DNA of 20,475 bases from JACVSF01 sp036702855 (GTDB taxonomy: Bacteria; Cyanobacteriota; Cyanobacteriia; Phormidesmidales; Phormidesmidaceae): assembly GCA_036702855.1 (NCBI GenBank), contig DATNQF010000227.1, positions 1-20,475 of the forward strand, in the 5' to 3' direction. This document shows, piece after piece, positions 14,759 to 20,475 of the stretch (positions within the stretch are counted from its first letter, which is position 1; each line of letters begins with the position of its first letter). Under the pieces are notes generated by a model. The model was not told the DNA's origin. It ran no database searches and worked only from the letters and a program-made list of their open reading frames with translations. Position numbers and translations under genes: made by a program.

Positions 14759-15634
14759 CTAATCAATTGCGGATTGTTGCCGAACGCTGCGGGCAATGGC
14801 TGATACATCCTCATCGCCGTAGCCCTGAGCAATCAACCCGTTTTCAATCTGCTCCACATACGCTGCCATCGGCATTGTGACGCCCAACTCTCTAGCCGCT
14901 TCTAGGGCAATTGCCAGATCCTTGCGATGTAACCGCACGCGGAACCCCAAGGGGTAGGTGTTGTTGATCATGTTGCCAGAGCGGTTTGTTAGGCCCCAAG
15001 ATCCTGCGGCACCGTCACCCACTGCTTGAACGACCTTGTCCATATCAAGTTCAGCTTTGATGCCTAAGGCTAACCCTTCTGCAACGGCCCAGTAAGTGCC
15101 TGCCACAATGATTTGGTTGATGGCCTTTGTCACTTGCCCTGCCCCGACTGGGCCAACATGAGTCAGGGTTTTGCCCATTGCAGCCAACACCGGACGCACC
15201 TGCTCTACCACTGTCGCCTCGCCGCCAATCATGATTGATAAGGTGCCCTGCTTTGCCCCTTCAGATCCCCCTGAGACAGGTGCATCTAGCAAATGAATCT
15301 CTTTCTCAGCCAGTTTTTGGGCAATCTGGCGGGTTGCTGTTGGGCTAATAGTAGACATATCGATTACGACTGTTCCTGGCTGTGCTCCGTGGATGACGCC
15401 CTTTTCACCAAGAATGACCCTCTCTACATCGGGGGTATCACTGACGCAAGTGATCACAACCTCAGCCTCTACGGCAGCTTCCTGGGGAGACTCTGCCCGC
15501 TTTGCTCCTGCTGCTGCAACCACTTCCTCGCGATCGCGTGTGCGGTTATGGACCGTTACCTCATGTCCTGCTTTGAGTAAATTCAGCGCCATTGGGGCAC
15601 CCATTGTCCCCATTCCAATAAAGGCAACTTTCAC
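14759..15634 (-). CDS. NADPH-dependent beta-hydroxyacid dehydrogenase (semialdehyde/glyoxylate reductase type)
   Basis: A 291-residue oxidoreductase of the 3-hydroxyisobutyrate dehydrogenase family. The N-terminal Rossmann motif is G7-M-G9-T-M-G12; N30-R31-T-R after the second strand suggests NADPH. The substrate motif is D-A-P-V-S-G-G (117-123), and the catalytic lysine is K170 in G-x-G-Q-V-T-K-A-I-N-Q. Members reduce tartronate semialdehyde, glyoxylate or succinate semialdehyde, or oxidise 3-hydroxyisobutyrate. Choosing among these needs biochemistry or a tree; photorespiratory glyoxylate or succinate semialdehyde is plausible in a cyanobacterium. The start is GTG at 15634, with GAGGA eight bases upstream, and M-K-V-A-F-I-G-M-G-T-M-G is the expected N-terminus. 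The gene diverges from ygfZ. Confidence 0.93.
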   Translation of the reverse strand: MKVAFIGMGTMGAPMALNLLKAGHEVTVHNRTRDREEVVAAAGAKRAESPQEAAVEAEVVITCVSDTPDVERVILGEKGVIHGAQPGTVVIDMSTISPTATRQIAQKLAEKEIHLLDAPVSGGSEGAKQGTLSIMIGGEATVVEQVRPVLAAMGKTLTHVGPVGAGQVTKAINQIIVAGTYWAVAEGLALGIKAELDMDKVVQAVGDGAAGSWGLTNRSGNMINNTYPLGFRVRLHRKDLAIALEAARELGVTMPMAAYVEQIENGLIAQGYGDEDVSAIARSVRQQSAID

Positions 15635-15656
15635 GGTGAGTGTCCTCGGAGAACAT

Positions 15657-15709
15657 TTCCTGTCACGGTATCACGAGGGGAAGACCTCATAAGAGATGGA
15701 TGACAGGAA
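15657..15709. repeat. Inverted repeat in the divergent promoter region
   Basis: TTCCTGTCA (15657-15665) and TGACAGGAA (15701-15709) are perfect 9-bp inverted copies 35 bp apart. A small nested dyad GAGG...CCTC lies between them. It sits 23-75 bp upstream of the dehydrogenase start, in the region shared with ygfZ. Confidence 0.5.
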
Positions 15710-15743
15710 GTCCGTGGAGAAGGTGACGGCAGAAAGAACTGTG

Positions 15744-15799
15744 TCCTCTCTTGGCTCCCCCTCTTTCCTTCCCGCTCTTCCCGCCTCTCCTTTTCCCTT
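15744..15799. other. Polypyrimidine tract upstream of ygfZ
   Basis: In 56 consecutive bases there are only four purines, all G, and no A. The tract ends 15 bp before the chosen ygfZ start. Such tracts can form unusual DNA structure or slip in replication; no function is known here. Confidence 0.6.
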
Positions 15800-15814
15800 A
15801 AGATCCCTATAGAG

Positions 15815-16909
15815 ATGTTTTCGCAGAACCTAAACGGTATGTTTGAAGCGCTACGGGAAGTGCAGCAGTCGGCTGGGGCGCAGTTGAGTGAGCAGGGGAT
15901 TCCCCTAACATTTGGCAGAGAGGCCGAAGCATTGGTGGCAGCCGAGACTGGGGTGATCGTGTGCGATCGCACTGCCTGTGGTGTGATTGAGGTTTCTGAT
16001 GCTGACCGCATCCGGTTCTTGCACAATCAGAGCACCAATGATTTTCAGATCCTCAAGCCGGGGCAGGGATGTGAGACCGTATTTGTCACTTCGACGGCTA
16101 GAACGATTGACCTGGTATCGGCGTATCTAACAGAGGATGCCGTGCTACTGCTGACTTCGCCAGGGCAAGATTCACGGCTGATAGAGTGGATGGATCGCTA
16201 TATTTTCTTTGCTGACAAGGTCACACTGAAGAATTTAACGGGTGCGATCGCAGTCTTTTCCTTGATGGGGCCAAGTAGCCAAGCGCTTTTGAACCAACTT
16301 GGGGTAGCCAATGAACTAGAGCAGCCTGGGAGCCATCAGCTAGTTTCGGTCGGTGAAATTGACGTCCGGATTGCTGTGGGAAGCGGGCTAGCATTACCGG
16401 GGTACACTCTGCTGGTTTCGGCCCAGCAAGCCGCCGCCCTCTGGCAGAAGCTAGTAACAGTGGGCGCTATTCCTGCTGGGGAAGCTGTGTGGAATCAGCT
16501 TCGTGTGCAGCAGGGTCGGCCCGTACCAGGGGCTGAACTGACGGAAGATTACAACCCTCTGGAAGCAGGGCTTTGGCAGACCATTTCCTTTAATAAAGGC
16601 TGCTACATCGGTCAGGAAACCATAGCCCGTCTTAATACCTACCAAGGGGTGAAGCAGCAACTTTGGGGCATCCGGCTCCAGGGTGCTGCTACCCCAGGAA
16701 CGCCGATTACGGTAGGCGATGACAAGGTGGGTGTGCTCACCAGCCTGGTCGATACAACAGAGGGACCGTTGGGTTTGGCCTATATTCGCACTAAGGCAGG
16801 GGGGGCTGGGTTAGAGGTCATCGTGGGGGATGCTACCGGAACTGTAGTAGATGTCCCATATTTATCTCGGGGCTATCTAGAGCAGACTGCTCAGGTACCG
16901 GGTGCTTAA
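15815..16909 (+). CDS. ygfZ: Folate-binding protein YgfZ
   Basis: A 364-residue protein related to the glycine-cleavage T-protein (GcvT fold). Members help maintain or repair iron-sulfur clusters in some enzymes, apparently using tetrahydrofolate, in the cytosol. The diagnostic motif K-G-C-Y-I-G-Q-E lies at 261-268 with the essential cysteine C263. The N-terminal half also fits, for example R-I-R-F-L-H-N-Q-S-T-N-D and F-S-L-M-G-P-S-S. The start is ATG 15815; ATG 15839 (ninth codon) is possible, and neither has a strong ribosome site. It diverges from the dehydrogenase gene, with 180 bp between them holding an inverted repeat and a polypyrimidine tract. It converges with the Nudix gene. Confidence 0.93.
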   Translation: MFSQNLNGMFEALREVQQSAGAQLSEQGIPLTFGREAEALVAAETGVIVCDRTACGVIEVSDADRIRFLHNQSTNDFQILKPGQGCETVFVTSTARTIDLVSAYLTEDAVLLLTSPGQDSRLIEWMDRYIFFADKVTLKNLTGAIAVFSLMGPSSQALLNQLGVANELEQPGSHQLVSVGEIDVRIAVGSGLALPGYTLLVSAQQAAALWQKLVTVGAIPAGEAVWNQLRVQQGRPVPGAELTEDYNPLEAGLWQTISFNKGCYIGQETIARLNTYQGVKQQLWGIRLQGAATPGTPITVGDDKVGVLTSLVDTTEGPLGLAYIRTKAGGAGLEVIVGDATGTVVDVPYLSRGYLEQTAQVPGA

Positions 16910-16990
16910 GGGCAAAGCATTACGTCTGGGATGAGTCATATTGAGTCATTTGGCAAGGATTGACCTTGAAATGCCTCGTCCCTGCCCCTT

Positions 16991-17458
16991 TTATATCAGG
17001 GCTGCATCAATCAGTGCCCGATTTTCCTCGATCAGGGCCTGTTGTTCGGGCCAAAACATGGCCGGTAGGGCGTTAATGGGAAACCACTCGACTTGGTAGA
17101 GCATACCGGGATCGGTAGGCGTGCCTGCAATTTGGTCGCTGGCAAAGAGGAAGTAGTGGGTGATCTTCCAGTGGCTCTTGGAGTATTCCAGCCGTTCACG
17201 CACCCCTAGTTCGCCCAGGTAGTGCAAATTGCTGAGGCCTGCTTCTTCTTCAATTTCACGACGAGCAGTGGCTTCTAGATTCTCATCCGCTTCCATTCGG
17301 CCTTTGGGCAAGACGTAAGCGGGTAAGGTGCCTTCGCGGATTAGCGCCACCAGCACTTGGTCATCGTCTCGCCGGACCACAATGCCTCCTGCGGCGATCC
17401 GCTCTTCGATGTCAGCAGGACGTTCGTACCAGCTTTGGTCAATTGTGGGATGAGTCAT
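16991..17458 (-). CDS. Nudix hydrolase
   Basis: A 155-residue hydrolase of nucleoside-diphosphate-linked compounds, cytosolic. The Nudix box G-x5-E-x7-R-E-U-x-E-E-x-G-U is complete at 53-75 (starts G-R-M-E-A-D-E, ends R-E-I-E-E-E-A-G-L) and would bind Mg2+ at the glutamates. The N-terminal strand A-A-G-G-I-V-V-R-R and W-F-P just before a short C-terminal helical region fit the diadenosine polyphosphate or mRNA-decapping-like groups, but the substrate is not determined. The ATG lies two bases after the stop of the zinc-ribbon gene, so the two are almost certainly co-transcribed and perhaps translationally coupled. The ribosome site is weak, which fits coupling. Confidence 0.93.
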   Translation of the reverse strand: MTHPTIDQSWYERPADIEERIAAGGIVVRRDDDQVLVALIREGTLPAYVLPKGRMEADENLEATARREIEEEAGLSNLHYLGELGVRERLEYSKSHWKITHYFLFASDQIAGTPTDPGMLYQVEWFPINALPAMFWPEQQALIEENRALIDAALI

Positions 17459-17460
17459 GG

Positions 17461-17670
17461 CTAATCATCAGGAAACTGCCAGCAAGCAATGGACTCGACG
17501 TTTTGACTGCCGCACTCGCAAGGGGCATCTAGAGTAGAGGCCATCCATTCGCGATCGCACTGACGACAATGACACAGCACATTGTTCAGGTTGGCCTGCA
17601 TCAGCCCGAACTGCCATTGCTGAAGTTCTTCAGGGGTGAAGTAGGACGGAACCTGTGGAGAATCAGCCAT
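17461..17670 (-). CDS. Small zinc-ribbon-like protein, function unknown
   Basis: A 69-residue protein. Its cysteines are C33-x-C35-x-x-C38, then C51-x-C53-G and C63. The spacing of C35/C38 and C51/C53 suggests a zinc ribbon or a similar metal knuckle. The N-terminus contains F-T-P-E-E-L-Q-Q-W-Q-F-G, likely helical. I do not recognise a characterised family; it looks like a small conserved cyanobacterial protein. The ATG at 17670 has GAGG eight bases upstream. It is the first gene of a two-gene unit with the Nudix hydrolase and may share a pathway with it. Confidence 0.8.
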   Translation of the reverse strand: MADSPQVPSYFTPEELQQWQFGLMQANLNNVLCHCRQCDREWMASTLDAPCECGSQNVESIACWQFPDD

Positions 17671-17778
17671 TCGCTAAACCTCTCGCCTAAACCTTTCAAA
17701 AACGAGCCGATTGAGCAGCTCTTGTCCAGCCTGCCATCTCTCCTTATCCTAGAACCGAATCTCTAGACTGGTTAGCCA

Positions 17779-18168
17779 ATGACTGTTGATCTAACTTGCC
17801 TGTTGTTCCTGGCGCTGTGGTCGATTCCGCTGAACCATATTCCCGCCATTGCACGGGTTACTAAATCTGATATTGCCTGGGGCATGGGCAACCGCGAAAC
17901 TTCGCCACCAGTGCCCAACTGGGTGGGTCGAGCTGATCGGGCTCAACGCAACCATCATGATAATTTGGCGATGATTGCGGCAGTGATTTTGATTGCCCAA
18001 GTTACGGGACAAGCGGATGGAGTGACTGCGATCGCATCTATCGTCATCCTTGTCTCGCGGCTACTCCATAGCCTCACCTATATCTTTGGCATTACCGGGA
18101 TACGGTCTCTAGCCTATTTCGCGGCGATTCTGGCGCTCCTTGTTATTGTGGTTCGCATTTTCACCTAA
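17779..18168 (+). CDS. MAPEG family membrane protein
   Basis: A 129-residue inner-membrane protein with about four transmembrane helices (roughly 3-20, 62-78, 82-98, 106-126). The MAPEG signature is R51-A-D-R-A-Q-R-N-H-H-D-N-L (51-63), followed by a helix and R-L-L-H-S-L-T-Y-I-F-G. MAPEG proteins in eukaryotes act on glutathione and eicosanoids; most bacterial members, this one included, have no tested activity. The ATG at 17779 has no strong ribosome site. It diverges from the zinc-ribbon gene (108 bp between) and converges with the ABC exporter gene, leaving only 26 bp between the stops and no visible terminator there. Confidence 0.88.
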   Translation: MTVDLTCLLFLALWSIPLNHIPAIARVTKSDIAWGMGNRETSPPVPNWVGRADRAQRNHHDNLAMIAAVILIAQVTGQADGVTAIASIVILVSRLLHSLTYIFGITGIRSLAYFAAILALLVIVVRIFT

Positions 18169-18194
18169 AGGGTGGAGCTTCCAGGTTTTAGCGT

Positions 18195-20180
18195 TTACTG
18201 ACCCAACATTTGTAAGCGGTAGAGGCTGGCGTATAGTCCTTCCTGGTCTAGGAGTTCATCGTGGCTGCCTTGCTCTATTAGCTCACCCTGTTTTAGCACT
18301 AGAATGCGATCCACGTTACGAATGGTAGAGAGGCGGTGGGCAATGATAATGGCCGTGCGGCCTACCAGCAATCGCTCCAGTGCCTCTTGAATCAAAGCCT
18401 CTGTACCCACGTCTAAATTCGCTGTAGCCTCATCCAACACCAAAATGCCGGGGTCGCGAATGGCTGCACGCGCAAAGGCCAAAAGCTGTTTTTGTCCTCC
18501 TGAGAGATTGGTGCCCCGCTCTCGCAGTTCTGTATCGTAGCCCTGAGGGAGTTGGTCGATGAACTGAGCAATATTGGTTCTCTCGGCAGCCTCGACCACA
18601 GCTTCTAGCGGATAGTTTTCGCCTAGGGTGATGTTGCTCTTTACATCTCCGGCAAAAAGGAATCCGTCTTGCAGAATCACTGCCATGCGCCGCCGCAACT
18701 CTGATTGGGGCAGATCGCGAATATCGACTCCATCGAGCAAAATGCTGCCTCGGCTAATGTCGTAAAGCCGACAAAGCAGGCGGATGATGGAGCTTTTGCC
18801 AGCCCCTGTTGGCCCCACCAGCGCCACTTTCTCCCCGGGGCGAATGGTGAAGTCCAGGTTCTTTAGCACGTACTCATCTGGCTTGTAGCCAAACCAAACT
18901 TGATTGAAGCAAATTTCTGAGGCCCGCACTGGAGCTTCTTCTAGGGCTTCAACTTGCTTAGCCACTGCTGGATCCAAAGGATGATGGCTGGCTGTCATGG
19001 CATCTGCGATCGCACTTAACCGAGCCGGATCGTGCTGCTCAAGTTGGGAAATGGGAACGGATTGCTCTGGATCTCGAATTTCTACAGGCACATTGAACAG
19101 GTCGGTGATGCGCTCGACCGCCGTAAAGCCAGCCTGAATAGCGGTGAACTTGTCGGCAAACTGTCGCAGCGGGTCGAAGAGGCGCTGCGCAAACAGGATG
19201 AAGGTCGCCAGGGTTCCAAAATTGACTGCTTCCTGCATGATCAAAATGCCGCCCAGCCAGAGGACACCTGCGATCGCAATCAGAGAAATCCACTCCAGTG
19301 TGGAAGAGACTGCCGAGTCGTGAAAAATAGTTTTGTCTACCGAGGTGACGTAATTTTGGTTAGTTGCTCGGAACAACTCACTGTTGTAACGCTCCCGCCG
19401 AAAAATTTGCACTACGTTGATGCCTGAGATGTTTTCCTGGAGCATGGCATTTAGCTCCGAGAGTTGCTCTCGTGCCTTGTAGTTAGCTTTGCGGTACTGC
19501 TGCTGAAAGTAAATAATCAGCCAAGTCACGGGTAGCAGCAACCCCAGAAGCAGCAAAGCCAAGTGCCACTCCAAGGTGAACATCGTTACCAGGAGCACCA
19601 AAATTGAAAACAAGTCGCTCAGAATGCCGACCGCGCCTGTGGAGAATACATCGCCCAAGGCGTCTACATCACTGGTTAACCGCGTGATCAGCTTACCGAC
19701 AGGCGTCTGATCAAAAAATCGCACTGCTAGGGAGGTGACGTGGGCAAACAGGTCATTGCGGATATCGGCTGTAATATGCTGCCCCGCCTTCTGCACCAAA
19801 AAGCTTTGCCAACCATCGAGCACTAGCCGCACCACTACGGTTACGAGCAATAACACAATCAGCAGGTTCAAACCGCTCTGCAAAGGCCGATTTTGCAGGA
19901 ACCAAGCCACTGGTTCTTGCCGAATTAGAGAAATGCCTTGCCCAATCAAGACGGGCTGTAAAGCGTTGGCCAGCGACAGCGGCACCAACAAGGTCAAGGG
20001 CAGTACCAGCATGCGCCGATTGCTCTGAATGTAGGGCCAGAGCTTGAGAAACAGCCGCCAATCGTTATTAGGAGGGCGTCGGTTAGAGATTTTTTCCGGG
20101 ATACCAGTTGCAGCAGCCATGAACCTTTGCAGTGTTAGGGCAGGAGCGAATTTGCTAGAAGATTCTGGCGAATGCTCCAT
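18195..20180 (-). CDS. ABC exporter half-transporter (MsbA/MdlB type)
   Basis: A 661-residue fused membrane and ATPase subunit, expected to work as a dimer in the inner membrane. The six-helix membrane domain covers about 55-350. The ATPase domain from 420 has Walker A G-P-T-G-A-G-K-S-S (456-464), Q-loop Q504, signature L-S-G-G-Q (559-563), Walker B I-L-V-L-D-E-A (579-585, catalytic E584) and H615. Likely substrates are lipids, peptides or drugs, but none can be chosen from sequence. The linker between the domains (370-418) is unusually long. The ATG at 20180 has AGGA seven bases upstream. A perfect palindrome lies 16-34 bp upstream of the start and may control expression. Confidence 0.95.
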   Translation of the reverse strand: MEHSPESSSKFAPALTLQRFMAAATGIPEKISNRRPPNNDWRLFLKLWPYIQSNRRMLVLPLTLLVPLSLANALQPVLIGQGISLIRQEPVAWFLQNRPLQSGLNLLIVLLLVTVVVRLVLDGWQSFLVQKAGQHITADIRNDLFAHVTSLAVRFFDQTPVGKLITRLTSDVDALGDVFSTGAVGILSDLFSILVLLVTMFTLEWHLALLLLGLLLPVTWLIIYFQQQYRKANYKAREQLSELNAMLQENISGINVVQIFRRERYNSELFRATNQNYVTSVDKTIFHDSAVSSTLEWISLIAIAGVLWLGGILIMQEAVNFGTLATFILFAQRLFDPLRQFADKFTAIQAGFTAVERITDLFNVPVEIRDPEQSVPISQLEQHDPARLSAIADAMTASHHPLDPAVAKQVEALEEAPVRASEICFNQVWFGYKPDEYVLKNLDFTIRPGEKVALVGPTGAGKSSIIRLLCRLYDISRGSILLDGVDIRDLPQSELRRRMAVILQDGFLFAGDVKSNITLGENYPLEAVVEAAERTNIAQFIDQLPQGYDTELRERGTNLSGGQKQLLAFARAAIRDPGILVLDEATANLDVGTEALIQEALERLLVGRTAIIIAHRLSTIRNVDRILVLKQGELIEQGSHDELLDQEGLYASLYRLQMLGQ

Positions 20181-20195
20181 CAGTAGTTCCTGATG

Positions 20196-20214
20196 CTGAC
20201 CCTGTCAGGGTCAG
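20196..20214. promoter_or_regulatory. Perfect palindrome in the exporter leader
   Basis: CTGACCCTG (20196-20204) and CAGGGTCAG (20206-20214) are perfect complements around one central T. The position, 16-34 bp upstream of the exporter ATG, suits a repressor operator or an mRNA hairpin next to the ribosome site. Confidence 0.65.
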
Positions 20215-20410
20215 GCACACAAGTTCTAAGTCAATTGATACTGTAGCGCGGCATCTATGAATTATGAGAGGCAGAGCCAGCCCAGGTATACCCTCTCCAG
20301 GAGGGAGACATTGCCACTCATGTTTTAATTCAAAAAGTAGAGAGCAAAAGAGAGCAAAGTTGCTTTACAACCAATTTGCCTCTCTCGTAGAGCTTAGAGT
20401 GACCCTAGCC

Positions 20411-20455
20411 CTAAACAGCAAAAGATGGCTGGAAAAGCCATCTTTTGCTGTTTAG
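20411..20455. terminator. Long hairpin with 20-bp perfect stem
   Basis: Arms 20411-20430 and 20436-20455 are perfect complements around the 5-nt loop GGAAA. The arms include AAAA and TTTT runs, so it could terminate transcription from a gene beyond the right edge, but the true T-run is inside the stem. It could also be a dispersed repeat. Confidence 0.55.
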
Positions 20456-20475
20456 ATACTGCGGCTGTTTTAACT

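Larger units (their letters stand above)
20181..20475. other. Upstream region of the ABC exporter, to window end
   Basis: About 295 bp with no supported gene. It holds the exporter's leader palindrome, a 10-bp tandem repeat AGAGAGCAAA (20339-20358) and the long hairpin at 20411-20455. A 63-codon plus-strand frame ends inside the hairpin and has no recognisable motif. Confidence 0.45.

Noticed and set aside
15631..16026. 131-codon minus-strand frame overlapping the ygfZ start
   Set aside because: It translates the polypyrimidine tract into E/R/K-rich low complexity and is antisense to ygfZ.
20264..20455. 63-codon plus-strand frame at the right end
   Set aside because: It ends inside a hairpin and has no ribosome site or recognisable domain.
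1..20475. CRISPR arrays, rRNA genes, prophage or toxin-antitoxin modules
   Set aside because: No regularly spaced direct repeats, rRNA-like sequence, phage structural genes or toxin-antitoxin pairs were seen.

Overview
The window looks like a stretch of cyanobacterial chromosome. The octamer GCGATCGC (HIP1) occurs about 14 times in 20.5 kb, against roughly 0.3 expected by chance. The gene set also fits: class II fructose-bisphosphate aldolase, phosphoketolase, a pentapeptide-repeat protein, a MAPEG protein and many small cyanobacterial-type proteins. I cannot name the genus; a filamentous Leptolyngbya-like lineage is only a guess.

Layout, left to right. The 3' end of an IS5-type transposase enters at the left edge. 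A divergent two-component pair follows: an AraC-output response regulator (minus) and a PAS histidine kinase (plus). Then come tRNA-Pro(CGG) and a small protein with a predicted beta-sandwich domain. The unusual block is 3.6-7.0 kb. It holds an 870-residue protein combining pentapeptide repeats, an acidic linker, an HNH-like domain without its histidines, one membrane span and two stalk-like domains. A STAS-domain protein follows, and the two genes are separated and flanked by several inverted repeats. Next is a phosphohexomutase with a short leader ORF, ending at a perfect 36-bp palindromic terminator with HIP1 at its centre.

From the right side of that terminator, phosphoketolase and hemB (both minus) precede tRNA-Lys(TTT) and fba (plus), which has a textbook terminator. 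The rest is housekeeping and accessory genes: a beta-hydroxyacid dehydrogenase (minus), ygfZ (plus), a tight zinc-ribbon/Nudix pair (minus), a MAPEG protein (plus) and an MsbA/MdlB-type ABC exporter (minus). The exporter leader carries a perfect 19-bp palindrome, and the window ends with a 20-bp-stem hairpin.

Functionally, phosphoketolase, fba and the phosphohexomutase all act on sugar phosphates of central carbon metabolism, hemB starts tetrapyrrole synthesis and ygfZ supports iron-sulfur proteins. Most neighbours are separately transcribed. The best candidate for something undescribed is the membrane-anchored pentapeptide/HNH-like protein with its STAS neighbour.
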